DNA from: Methanolobus sp.
GTDB taxonomy: Archaea; Halobacteriota; Methanosarcinia; Methanosarcinales; Methanosarcinaceae
Reading direction: 5' to 3'
NCBI RefSeq assembly: GCF_016278365.1
Contig: NZ_JADQBZ010000002.1
Location: forward strand, 341,892 to 405,891
DNA: 64,000 bases
Shown in pieces: positions 1 through 8,294 of the stretch (position 1 is the first letter of the stretch; every line of letters starts with the position of its first letter). Position numbers and translations under genes: made by a program. Under the pieces are notes generated by a model. The model saw only the letters and a program-made list of their open reading frames with translations, was not told the DNA's origin and made no database searches.

Positions 1-731
1 AAATGGTGCAACAGGGAGTGGTCGCGGTAGAGGGCAGCAGGTATCCCCTTCTCAAGCTCAACAAAGTGAGCAGGGAGGTTATGCAGGGCTCGCGTAAGGT
101 AGCCTTTACAAGAATTGCACCGCTTGAATTCCCTGACACACAGACCTGTGAGGATGATGAGCCTTATGAACCGGATACAATCGCAAAGCCAGTCACACCG
201 CCGCGAGCCCGGAAAACCGCACAGAGCAGTGACAGTGAACTGTTCTCCAGGCTCAAGGACCTCAGGAAGGAAATGGCCGATCTTCAGGATGTCCCCCCTT
301 ACATAATATTTGCGGACACGAGCCTCAAACAGATGGCTGCAAAAAAACCTTCCAGCAAGGAAGAGATGCTAAAGATAACAGGTGTCGGAGAGTACAAACT
401 GAAGAAGTACGGCGACATTTTCCTCAGGGAGATCAGCAAGTATTGTGAAGAGCAGAACGGTGGTTCCCCTAAAAGCGCGGTAGAGGAAAAGGCTCCGTCA
501 TCACTTCATAAAAAGACCATGCAAGACCTCGTGGAACCGGAGCTGCCGGCAAAGGACGCTGGGAAGGAAAAAGATAAGCCCGAAAAGAAACACGAGACCA
601 TCCTGAGGACCATCAGCGGGCTTGAGAGGGAGATGGTCATCCTGGCAAGGGCCAAACTCGGGGACTCATTCTCGGAAGAGGAGATAAGGGAAGTGTGGGC
701 GGAAGTAATCTCGGGAAGCAGACAGGCTTAA
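1..731 (+). CDS. recQ: RecQ-family DNA helicase, C-terminal part (gene runs off the left edge)
   Basis: Only the last ~242 residues are in the window, and the frame is open to the left edge. The start resembles the end of a RecQ C-terminal (RQC) winged-helix region (YPLLKLN, then VMQGSRKV, residues ~14-34). An HRDC domain follows at ~78-155, with the typical PPYIIFADTSLKQMA and ITGVGEYKLKKYG stretches. A charged Lys/Glu linker (~160-200) leads to a short helical tail. RecQ helicases unwind forks and recombination intermediates 3'-5'. The helicase core itself is not visible. The gene converges on the prepilin peptidase gene 28 bases away. Confidence 0.85.
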   Translation, partial: MVQQGVVAVEGSRYPLLKLNKVSREVMQGSRKVAFTRIAPLEFPDTQTCEDDEPYEPDTIAKPVTPPRARKTAQSSDSELFSRLKDLRKEMADLQDVPPYIIFADTSLKQMAAKKPSSKEEMLKITGVGEYKLKKYGDIFLREISKYCEEQNGGSPKSAVEEKAPSSLHKKTMQDLVEPELPAKDAGKEKDKPEKKHETILRTISGLEREMVILARAKLGDSFSEEEIREVWAEVISGSRQA

Positions 732-759
732 CCCACACTTGGATTTAACAAGGGCTTTT

Positions 760-1521
760 TCACATCATCATGAACTGCATTGTCAGATAGAATATCAGGT
801 CCCCGAACACAACTGCGGTGATAAATCCGGCTGTTATGGGTATCATGAAGGGAAGGCCCGGTGTTACCCATACACTGTCATCCATCCTGCCTGCCTTGAC
901 GTGGCTTTTCAACTGAGCAACGACGTTTGAGGTAAGTTCGGTACCGGCTCTTGTGAAGCTGAATTTGACACCTTCCTTGGTTTCCTCATAGGACTCTATC
1001 ATGCGGATATGATCTTTACCAAGTCCGGATACAGGAGTCCTGTAACCGATGAACATGTAGAATGGCCTGCGCAGTGACTCTTTCAGTGGATTGTGCAGTA
1101 GATTGTAAATGAAAAGCCCGATTGGTACAACTATTGTGAGTATAATGGAGTTGCCAAAGACACTGAAGGCGAAAATATCAAAGATAGGAGTTCCCTGGAG
1201 AGGCAAGCTGGTATTGAATACCATAATAGCCGGGAAGGTTGGGACTATTAACGATATTACCATGAGCGCCTTGGCATCGGCGCCACCAAATGCCCCGAAC
1301 TGGAAAAGGATGTAAACGAAAAGGTAAACGAACGCGAAGGTCAGCAGGTTCCTGATAAGGTAAGGCATTCCAAGGGTCATGAAGTCGTACAGGATGAAAA
1401 CGTAACAGACACCAAACATCGCCACCCATACTTCATTTACGACCCTGCGGCTTTTTATGTCAGAATAGCATGCATACAATAAGAAAGGCATGCAGGCAAG
1501 CACTTTAAGTAGTTCCATCAT
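760..1521 (-). CDS. Prepilin/preflagellin peptidase, A24 family (aspartic, membrane)
   Basis: 253 residues, very hydrophobic, with about six membrane segments. It carries the two aspartates expected of A24 enzymes: D21 in YSDIKSRRV after the first helix, and D82 in the GGAD motif (FGGADAKAL). These enzymes remove class III signal peptides from archaellins and type IV pilins. A hydrophilic stretch at ~135-215 suggests the longer archaeal form. The start is the first of two ATGs, with GGAG 9 bases upstream. It lies 18 bases downstream of the HPS-RraA gene on the same strand and is probably co-transcribed, although no functional link is obvious. No pilin gene is in the window, so FlaK-type and EppA/pilin-type roles cannot be separated. 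Confidence 0.85.
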   Translation of the reverse strand: MMELLKVLACMPFLLYACYSDIKSRRVVNEVWVAMFGVCYVFILYDFMTLGMPYLIRNLLTFAFVYLFVYILFQFGAFGGADAKALMVISLIVPTFPAIMVFNTSLPLQGTPIFDIFAFSVFGNSIILTIVVPIGLFIYNLLHNPLKESLRRPFYMFIGYRTPVSGLGKDHIRMIESYEETKEGVKFSFTRAGTELTSNVVAQLKSHVKAGRMDDSVWVTPGLPFMIPITAGFITAVVFGDLIFYLTMQFMMM

Positions 1522-1539
1522 TTCCGTTATCTCCGTTTT

Positions 1540-2820
1540 TCAATGTTTTTCCCATTTTTTGAGCTTCATGACCTCAGAAAGGGTCGCTCCTCTTCTTATT
1601 TCTTCGGACAGGCGTTGTTCTGTCTTCTTAACTTCCTTTGCCCGCCTTGCAATCTCATAGGCACGCTCCCTCGGAATCACTACTACACCGTTATCGTCTC
1701 CCACTATGTAGTCGCCGGGCCTAACGGTCTGGTTGCCGCAAACGATCTCGGAGTTGATCTCACCAAAACCCTTGGGCTCCCCGGCGTTGGGAACATGACA
1801 CGTGGCAAATACAGGCAGCACCATTGACCGGATATCCTCTATATCCCTGACAGCACCATCAACAACGACGCCTGCTATCTCCTTGTTCAGGCAGCTCTGG
1901 GTCGCAAGGCCACCCCATGGAGCCACATGACTGCTTCCGTTATAGATCACGATCACATTATTTTTCCCTGCCACATCAATGGCCTCAACAGGCTTTGCCC
2001 AGTCACCCCTGAAGGTCTGTACTGTAACAGCAGTGCCGACCATTTTCCTGCCGGGCACCTGAGAAAATATGTTCTGCATAGCTCCCTTGCGGTGCATGGC
2101 ATCGGAGATGTTAGAAGTAGAAACTGACATGAGAATATCACGTATCTCGTCATCGCGGCTTTTTCCCGAATGGGATACATTAGAAGGCACATCCACACTG
2201 CTCCTTATGAACCTGGCTGAGGCTGTCACGTCAGATGAACGGACTATGTTGCCCCCCACTATCACTATCTGAGCACCGGCTGTAACGGCCTGTGCGCATG
2301 AAACAGAGTCTAAGCCGCCTGCAACAGCAACAGGTATGTTCACTTTCTTTAAGACTTCCTTCATGATAGTGAGTGAATCGTGCCCTGTCATCTGCTGATC
2401 GATGCCTGCATGCACGTTTATGTAGTCAACACCCATACGCTCGAGGTCTTTTGAGCGGGATATCGGCTCGGATGAAGATATGAGATCAGCCATGATCCGG
2501 GCGCCATATTTCTTTGCGGCCCTGACAGCTTCAAGTACTGTGGAATCATCAGCACTCCCAAGAATGACTACTATATCCGCACCGGCCTTTGCTGCCATCT
2601 CTACTTCCATGGCTCCGGTGTCGGCTATCTTCATATCTGCCACAAGGGTCCTACTGGGGAACGCTGCTTTGAGCCTCCTTATGGCATCCATTCCCTCGCT
2701 TTTGATAAGCGGAGTGCCTGCCTCTATCCAGTCCGCACCTCCCTCCAGGGCTTCTCCAGCAATCTGGATAGCGCGGTCTGTTTCCAGAATATCCAGGGCA
2801 ACCTGGATTATAGGTCTTAT
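1540..2820 (-). CDS. Bifunctional 3-hexulose-6-phosphate synthase / RraA-like protein (apparent ATA start)
   Basis: The N-terminal HPS domain (~1-205) belongs to the OMP-decarboxylase superfamily, with the DMKIAD catalytic motif and the IEAGTPLIK phosphate-binding start. The C-terminal domain (~220-400) is RraA/methyltransferase-like ([23 protein letters not shown]). HPS makes or cleaves hexulose-6-phosphate with ribulose-5-phosphate and formaldehyde, and in archaea supplies pentoses. The first ATG (2691) would delete the first ~43 residues, including IIQVALD and the whole IEAGTPLIK strand. The frame stays open upstream to a TGA near 2890 but holds no ATG, GTG or TTG. An ATA at 2820 sits 6 bases after GGTGA and gives [10 protein letters not shown], the expected family N-terminus after one Met. 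I therefore extend the gene to 2820 (426 aa). Confidence 0.8.
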   Translation of the reverse strand: MRPIIQVALDILETDRAIQIAGEALEGGADWIEAGTPLIKSEGMDAIRRLKAAFPSRTLVADMKIADTGAMEVEMAAKAGADIVVILGSADDSTVLEAVRAAKKYGARIMADLISSSEPISRSKDLERMGVDYINVHAGIDQQMTGHDSLTIMKEVLKKVNIPVAVAGGLDSVSCAQAVTAGAQIVIVGGNIVRSSDVTASARFIRSSVDVPSNVSHSGKSRDDEIRDILMSVSTSNISDAMHRKGAMQNIFSQVPGRKMVGTAVTVQTFRGDWAKPVEAIDVAGKNNVIVIYNGSSHVAPWGGLATQSCLNKEIAGVVVDGAVRDIEDIRSMVLPVFATCHVPNAGEPKGFGEINSEIVCGNQTVRPGDYIVGDDNGVVVIPRERAYEIARRAKEVKKTEQRLSEEIRRGATLSEVMKLKKWEKH

Positions 2821-2980
2821 ATGATCACCTTCATTTATTTCTGTACTACTAAATACTTTAGAACGTATAAATCTAATCTCAACAAAATGTCAGTAAGATA
2901 AGGAAATGACCTGATGGGAAATATCCGAACAGGGAATCCTATCAGTAAACATTTATCCCATGTAATTCCTTTATTGTCCG

Positions 2981-3907
2981 ATGAAATTTAAGGGCCACCA
3001 CATCATCTCAATGACATCGTTTTCCAGGGATATGATCGATAGCATCCTTGAGACAGCAGAAAGAATGGAGCCGATAGCTCTTGGAAAACAAAGATCAGAC
3101 CTGCTTAGTGGCAAGGTCCTGGCAGTGCTCTTCTTTGAACCAAGCACAAGAACCCGCATGTCTTTTGAAACAGCCATGTACCGCCTTGGAGGAAATGTGC
3201 TTAATCTGGGATCCATAGATGCCAGCTCGATCGCAAAGGGCGAAACCCTTGCAGATACTATAAGGGTCGTGGACGGTTATGCAGATGCAATCGTGTTGCG
3301 CCATCCAAAAGAAGGGGCAGCACGGCTTGCATCCGAGTTCTCAACTGTACCCATCCTGAATGCAGGTGATGGTGCAGGTCACCATCCCACACAAACTCTC
3401 CTGGACCTCTATACCATTAAAAGGGAAAGTCATCTTGAGGGAGTAAAGATAGCACTTGCAGGAGACCTGAAATATGGCAGGACTGTACATTCCTTGTGTT
3501 ACGCGCTGTCCCTGTATGGTGCAGATATTACCCTGATATCGCCAATGGAACTTAGAATGCCGGAGGAGATAATAAAGGATCTTGAAAAAAGAGGTGCAAA
3601 AGTCACCGAGACAGACTCCATAGAACATGCCATTAACGAGGTTGATGTGCTATACATGACCCGCATACAGAAGGAGAGATTCCTTGACCCGACAGAATAC
3701 GAGAAAGTCGCTAATAAGTTAAAGATCACACCGGAGCTCCTGGCAAATGTCAAAACTGAGCTTAAGATATTACATCCGCTTCCAAGGGTTAACGAAATAC
3801 ATACTGGAGTGGATGAGATGCCGCATGCATGTTACTTCAGACAGGCTTTCTATGGAGTGCCGGTCAGGATGGCTCTGCTTGCGCTTGTGCTGGGGGCGAT
3901 GGAATGA
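2981..3907 (+). CDS. pyrB: Aspartate carbamoyltransferase catalytic subunit
   Basis: 308 residues, normal length for PyrB. It shows the carbamoyl-phosphate motif FEPSTRTRMSFE (~50-61), the HPKEGAARLA loop, the second transcarbamylase motif around NAGDGAGHHPTQTLLD, and HPLPR near the C-terminus. It condenses carbamoyl phosphate with aspartate in the first committed step of pyrimidine synthesis. The stop overlaps the pyrI start by 4 bases (ATGA), so the two subunits are translationally coupled. No strong Shine-Dalgarno motif precedes the ATG, so a short-leader or leaderless transcript is possible. Confidence 0.96.
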   Translation: MKFKGHHIISMTSFSRDMIDSILETAERMEPIALGKQRSDLLSGKVLAVLFFEPSTRTRMSFETAMYRLGGNVLNLGSIDASSIAKGETLADTIRVVDGYADAIVLRHPKEGAARLASEFSTVPILNAGDGAGHHPTQTLLDLYTIKRESHLEGVKIALAGDLKYGRTVHSLCYALSLYGADITLISPMELRMPEEIIKDLEKRGAKVTETDSIEHAINEVDVLYMTRIQKERFLDPTEYEKVANKLKITPELLANVKTELKILHPLPRVNEIHTGVDEMPHACYFRQAFYGVPVRMALLALVLGAME

Positions 3908-4371
3908 TTAACGAGGAACAGGAACTCAGGGTTAAGAGAATCGAAAATGGAACGGTTATAGATCATATCATTGCCGGTCAGGCCCTTAATGTGTTAAAGA
4001 TACTTGGCATCCCGGATTCTTCACAGGGGGTTGTGAGTGTGCTTCTCAACTCACCCGGAAAATTTGGGATTAAGGATGTTGTTAAGATAGAGAACCGGGA
4101 GCTAAATGTCCGCGAGGTGGACAGGATAGCACTAATAGCACCCAATGCCACTATCAATATAATCCGGAATTTCAATGTCTCTCAGAAAAAGAAAGTTCAC
4201 ATCCCCATTTTCGTTGAAGGTGTTGTCAAGTGCGTGAATCCGAATTGTATCTCCAATAGTAATGAACCTGTCACATCAAAGTTCGATGTTGCGGTAGAAG
4301 GATGCCTCCGGTTAAGATGCACATATTGTGGCAGATTCATCTCTGAAGATATTGCAAAGCATCTTCTCTAA
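3904..4371 (+). CDS. pyrI: Aspartate carbamoyltransferase regulatory subunit
   Basis: 155 residues from the ATG that overlaps the pyrB stop. The N-terminal allosteric nucleotide-binding domain begins LRVKRIENGTVIDHI. The C-terminal zinc domain has four cysteines: CVNPNC and CTYC (~110-140). It forms the PyrB6-PyrI6 holoenzyme and carries CTP/ATP regulation. An upstream in-frame ATG at 3829 would place 25 residues inside pyrB and gives no PyrI-like sequence, so it is rejected. Confidence 0.96.
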   Translation: MINEEQELRVKRIENGTVIDHIIAGQALNVLKILGIPDSSQGVVSVLLNSPGKFGIKDVVKIENRELNVREVDRIALIAPNATINIIRNFNVSQKKKVHIPIFVEGVVKCVNPNCISNSNEPVTSKFDVAVEGCLRLRCTYCGRFISEDIAKHLL

Positions 4372-4616
4372 ATTGAGAAAATAAACAGAAAATAGGAATA
4401 TTGGATATAGCCAGCGCATATACCACCCTGACGTGGAGTTGGGTGCTATAAATGAATATATATTTGTACAAATATATAATACTCACGCTCATAAATGAGA
4501 AATTACGGTCTATTTTTACGACCATCTAAAAAAACATCTATATCCTTTTGGCCACAAAAAGTATATGAAAATACCACACTTTCAAATAAAGTCAAAACGG
4601 GGGAATTCGATGAGCC

Positions 4617-5408
4617 TTATAACCCAAGAATGTCCTCCATTGTATAGATACCAGGATTTGCACGGGCAATCCATACAGCAGCTTTTACCGCGCCGCCTGC
4701 AAATGCCTGCCTGGAATGCGCCTGATGTTTTATCTCGATCCTTTCACCATCGCCTGCAAAAAGTACGGTGTGATCCCCTACAATATCCCCGCCGCGCACA
4801 GCATGGATACCTATTTCCCTGCCTCTTGGGGCCAGCCCCTCACGTCCGTAGACATATTCCTTACCTCCAAGGGCCTCACTGATAACTTCAGCAGCCTTTT
4901 TAGCAGTACCGCTTGGAGCATCTTTCTTCTGATTGTGATGGGCTTCGATAATCTCGACATCCATTTCACCGAGATACCTGGCGGCTTCTTTCAGTATTCT
5001 GAAGAAGACGTTGACGCCTACCGCGTAGTTAGGTGATATGATTCCTGCGACATTGTTCTTCAGGATAGCATCTTCAATGGTTGCCTTCTGTTCAGCAGTA
5101 AAGCCTGTCGTGCCTATAACAAGATTCACTCCGCATGCTGCAGCCTTTGGAGCATTGACAACCGTTGCCCCGGCAATAGTAAAATCCACAAGTACATCAG
5201 TATCAGATGACTTAAGTACGGACTCGATGTCCTTAACATCTGAGATTGGAACATTCAGTGAGCCTAACTGGGCAGTTTCCCCTACATCCTCCCCTATGTT
5301 CACAAGGTCAAATGCAGCTGAAAGCCTGACACCTTCGGTTTTAAGGATATTGGATAAGATGAGCTTACCCATTTTACCTGATGCGCCCGTAATTGCTATA
5401 TTGATCAT
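4617..5408 (-). CDS. dapB: 4-hydroxy-tetrahydrodipicolinate reductase
   Basis: 263 residues. The N-terminal Rossmann motif is ITGASGKMGK; IGTTGFTAEQ, the SPNYAVGVNVF stretch and the catalytic EAHHNQKKDAPSGTA segment (~150-165) follow. It reduces HTPA to tetrahydrodipicolinate in lysine synthesis. The ATG at 5408 is chosen over a GTG three codons upstream because GGGTG lies 6 bases before it and it overlaps the dapA stop as ATGA. Third gene of the rps17e-dapA-dapB operon. Confidence 0.96.
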   Translation of the reverse strand: MINIAITGASGKMGKLILSNILKTEGVRLSAAFDLVNIGEDVGETAQLGSLNVPISDVKDIESVLKSSDTDVLVDFTIAGATVVNAPKAAACGVNLVIGTTGFTAEQKATIEDAILKNNVAGIISPNYAVGVNVFFRILKEAARYLGEMDVEIIEAHHNQKKDAPSGTAKKAAEVISEALGGKEYVYGREGLAPRGREIGIHAVRGGDIVGDHTVLFAGDGERIEIKHQAHSRQAFAGGAVKAAVWIARANPGIYTMEDILGL

Positions 5409-6280
5409 GCTATACACCCAAGTTCATGAAGTATGTCTTTCAGGATATTATCGCCCTCTTCACTGAGAGGTGCCAGCGGGAGTCTGAGATCCCCTCTTGC
5501 AAGACCCATTAGCTCCAGAGCACGCTTAACGGGTATGGGATTTGTCTCAGAGAACAGCGCTCTTATGAGCGGGGCCATTCTGAAGTGCATTTCCCTTGCA
5601 GTTTTCAGGTCCCCTCTGCGAGCCGCATCTACGAGCTTTACCATCATCCCGGGTACCACATTGGCAACAACTGAAATAACACCGATGCCACCAAGCGACA
5701 ATATCGGCAGTGTCAAGCCATCCTCGCCGGACAGGACTTCAAAGTCCTCATCAGCGGTCAGCTCAAGGATACGAGAAACCTTCTCAACACTTCCGCTTGC
5801 TTCCTTGACAGCTACGATATTTCCAACTTTTGCAAGCTCTGCGATTATTTCCGCCGAAACATCCTGTCCGGTACGGGAAGGCACATTATAAAGGATGATA
5901 GGAATATCAGTGGATTCAGCTATTGTCTTAAAATGAGCAAGAAGCCCTGCCTTATTGGACTTGTTGTAATAAGGAGAAATTACAAGAGCCGCATCGGCCC
6001 CTGCATCTGTCGCATGCTTGGTCAGTTCGACAGCTTCAACCGTGTTGTTGGAACCCGTACCGGCAATTACCGGGACATTGGCGCAATCCATGGAAAGGTT
6101 AATGAGCTGTTTATGCTCCGTCATTGAGAGGGTTGCCGACTCACCTGTTGTGCCACAGGCCACGATTCCTGAAACACCGCCTTCTTCAACAAATGAGACA
6201 ATCTTCCTGAAACTTTCCGCGTCAATGGTATTGTCCTTTGAGAATGGCGTGACAAGCGCAGGTAGAACTCCTTCGAACAT
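5405..6280 (-). CDS. dapA: 4-hydroxy-tetrahydrodipicolinate synthase
   Basis: 291 residues, class I aldolase TIM barrel. CGTTGESATL (pyruvate-binding), YYNKSNKAGL, the catalytic tyrosine in LYNVPSRTG and the Schiff-base lysine in VAVKEASG are all present. It condenses pyruvate with aspartate semialdehyde. The start at 6280 (MFEGVLPALVTPF) has GGGGTG just upstream; the TTG five codons earlier is less likely. It begins 19 bases after rps17e and overlaps dapB by 4 bases. In methanogens the product may feed both lysine and N-epsilon-acetyl-beta-lysine. Confidence 0.96.
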   Translation of the reverse strand: MFEGVLPALVTPFSKDNTIDAESFRKIVSFVEEGGVSGIVACGTTGESATLSMTEHKQLINLSMDCANVPVIAGTGSNNTVEAVELTKHATDAGADAALVISPYYNKSNKAGLLAHFKTIAESTDIPIILYNVPSRTGQDVSAEIIAELAKVGNIVAVKEASGSVEKVSRILELTADEDFEVLSGEDGLTLPILSLGGIGVISVVANVVPGMMVKLVDAARRGDLKTAREMHFRMAPLIRALFSETNPIPVKRALELMGLARGDLRLPLAPLSEEGDNILKDILHELGCIA

Positions 6281-6299
6281 GGGACACCCCTTCAAAGGT

Positions 6300-6494
6300 T
6301 TATTCTTTGGGCTTGTGTGTGATCTTTCTTGTTACGTAACCTGCAACACGGTTTCTGATAACTTTACTCTCTATGGTGGTATACTTTGTCACAAGAAGCT
6401 TGTTTGCGTCAAAGTCCCCTGTAAAGGAGTCGCTATACTTGTCAACTAACCGTAGTGAGATAGTCTTGATGTTGTTCTGTCTAATATTTCCCAT
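6300..6494 (-). CDS. rps17e: 30S ribosomal protein S17e
   Basis: 64 residues, matching the archaeal S17e core: [17 protein letters not shown], then [21 protein letters not shown]. It is a small-subunit protein found only in archaea and eukaryotes. GGAG lies 8 bases before the ATG. First gene of an operon with dapA and dapB. Confidence 0.95.
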   Translation of the reverse strand: MGNIRQNNIKTISLRLVDKYSDSFTGDFDANKLLVTKYTTIESKVIRNRVAGYVTRKITHKPKE

Positions 6495-6615
6495 GATAAT
6501 TCTCCATTAGTATGTAATGAAACTGTAAACTTTATGACAATAAGTTGTAACGGCTTATAATAAATACCCTTACATTTATACCTTTTGGATTATCGGGATA
6601 GACTTCCAACCTTAA

Positions 6616-6906
6616 TTAAATGTCGGTCTTGCCCAACAACCTATCTATGGTTCCCGCATCCCTGAACACCTTTTCCCTGATACCTTTACGGTTTATGAAA
6701 AGTCCGATAAAGACTATAAGCAACCCAGGATTTGGGAACAAAGTAGTGAGCAGGGTACCCACGAGTACCACAGTTGAGGCCATGAGCCCTTTAAAGGCTC
6801 CCTTGCGGTACGATGCCAGACCCGTGCGCCTGTAGATGCGGATGTCGCGCAGGGTGAGGAAAAGAACAACAAGATAAGCTAACATTGCAATATATGTATA
6901 ATACAT
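6616..6906 (-). CDS. Small multi-pass membrane protein, unknown function
   Basis: 96 residues with about three membrane helices (~5-20, ~40-60, ~62-75) separated by basic loops (RIYRRTGLASYRKG; INRKGIREK). A good GGTGA sits 4 bases before the ATG, which supports real translation. I do not recognise a characterised family. It is transcribed in the same direction as rps17e, 121 bases upstream, and may or may not share its transcript. Confidence 0.7.
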   Translation of the reverse strand: MYYTYIAMLAYLVVLFLTLRDIRIYRRTGLASYRKGAFKGLMASTVVLVGTLLTTLFPNPGLLIVFIGLFINRKGIREKVFRDAGTIDRLLGKTDI

Positions 6907-7015
6907 TCTTCACCTGATGATTGATTCAATCGGTAGATTCCAGTACCTTTATGGAATACTTTCATGGCGCTACCAATAGTTTAATTAAAGTACTTATTAT
7001 ATAAAAATAATCTCA

Positions 7016-8104
7016 ATGAACAAGCCACCGCACAGCAGGATAACAATGCACGTGGACATGGACAGTTTTTATTCTTCCATTGAGGTCAGGGAGCGGCCTG
7101 AACTTAGAGGTTTGCCTGTGGTTGTAGGCTCTGACCCAAAAGGAGGGAAGGGAAGAGGAGTTGTCAGCACCTGCTCATATGAAGCAAGGAAATTCGGCAT
7201 CCACTCAGCAATGCCCATATCAAGAGCCTATCGTTTGTGCCCTGAAGCCATCTACCTGCCTGTTAATATGGAGCTTTACAAGGAAACATCGAACAATATA
7301 ATGGAAATACTGCGTATATTTGCAGACAGGTTCCAGCAAGTCAGTGTTGACGAAGCCTATCTGGACATCGGGGACAGCATAGAAGACTACCGATCAGCCA
7401 CCATGCTTGCACAAAAGATCAAGCAGGAGGTGCTTTGCAAGCAGGGTCTGACCTGCTCTGTTGGGGTCGCGCCCAACAAGGTCATTGCCAAAATAGCTTC
7501 CGACATTAACAAGCCCGATGGACTGACGGTCGTAAGACCAGAGGAAAAAGAAAGTTTCCTCTATCCTCTTTGTGTGTCCCGGATACCCGGGATTGGAAAA
7601 AAGACACAACCAGTATTGGTAGAGATAGGCATAAACACAATCGGGCAGCTTGCGACAGCCGATGTCCAGCTTCTGATATCACGTTTTGGGAAATATGGCC
7701 TTGTAATGCACCAGCTTGCAAACGGCATTGATCCAAGGCAGGTAAAAGAGAAGGAAGAGGTAAAGTCCATCAGTACAGAGGATACCTTTGACGAAGACAT
7801 TTTCGATCCCGGACTAATAAAAAACGTGTTCTGTGAACTTACTGAAAAAGTACATGCAGACCTTACGAAAAAGAGGTTCCGGTTCAGAACAGTTAGCATA
7901 AGGGTCCGCTTTGATGATTTCAGGACCTATACACGAGCCAAGACCCTGCATGCAGCAACGACCGATAAGATATCAATAACTAAAGTGGCTGTTGAGCTGA
8001 TGGAAGAGTTCATGGGCTGTGGCAGGTTCAGGTTGCTTGGGGTAGGGGTCAGCAAACTCGAAAAGATCGATGAGAGGCAGACATTCCTGAGCGATTTTTG
8101 CTGA
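7016..8104 (+). CDS. dinB: DNA polymerase IV (Y-family translesion polymerase)
   Basis: 362 residues. Catalytic motifs are HVDMDSFYSSIE near the N-terminus (first metal aspartates), TCSYEARKFGIHSAMP (fingers), VSVDEAYLD (third acidic site) and GVAPNKVIAKIAS. The helix-hairpin-helix region is RIPGIGKKTQ (~190-200), and a little-finger domain forms the C-terminus. It copies damaged templates with low fidelity. AT-rich DNA lies directly before the ATG, with no clear Shine-Dalgarno motif. Confidence 0.95.
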   Translation: MNKPPHSRITMHVDMDSFYSSIEVRERPELRGLPVVVGSDPKGGKGRGVVSTCSYEARKFGIHSAMPISRAYRLCPEAIYLPVNMELYKETSNNIMEILRIFADRFQQVSVDEAYLDIGDSIEDYRSATMLAQKIKQEVLCKQGLTCSVGVAPNKVIAKIASDINKPDGLTVVRPEEKESFLYPLCVSRIPGIGKKTQPVLVEIGINTIGQLATADVQLLISRFGKYGLVMHQLANGIDPRQVKEKEEVKSISTEDTFDEDIFDPGLIKNVFCELTEKVHADLTKKRFRFRTVSIRVRFDDFRTYTRAKTLHAATTDKISITKVAVELMEEFMGCGRFRLLGVGVSKLEKIDERQTFLSDFC

Positions 8105-8294
8105 CGCGGGGTAACTGTGAATTGAAAACTTAAAACGGCAGCCATATTTGAGCATATTTAAAAAATATAATTAATATAAAATATGCAGCACCAGCAAAAA
8201 GTCTTGTGCGGACATAGATTTTTATTCTTAAGATATCTATTTTCAGCTTAAATGTATCGATAGATACAGCCCATAATTCAGAGGGAAATACCTG

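Noticed and set aside
3829..3903. Upstream extension of pyrI into pyrB
   Set aside because: The extra 25 residues are the pyrB 3' end in another frame; the ATGA overlap gives the expected PyrI start.
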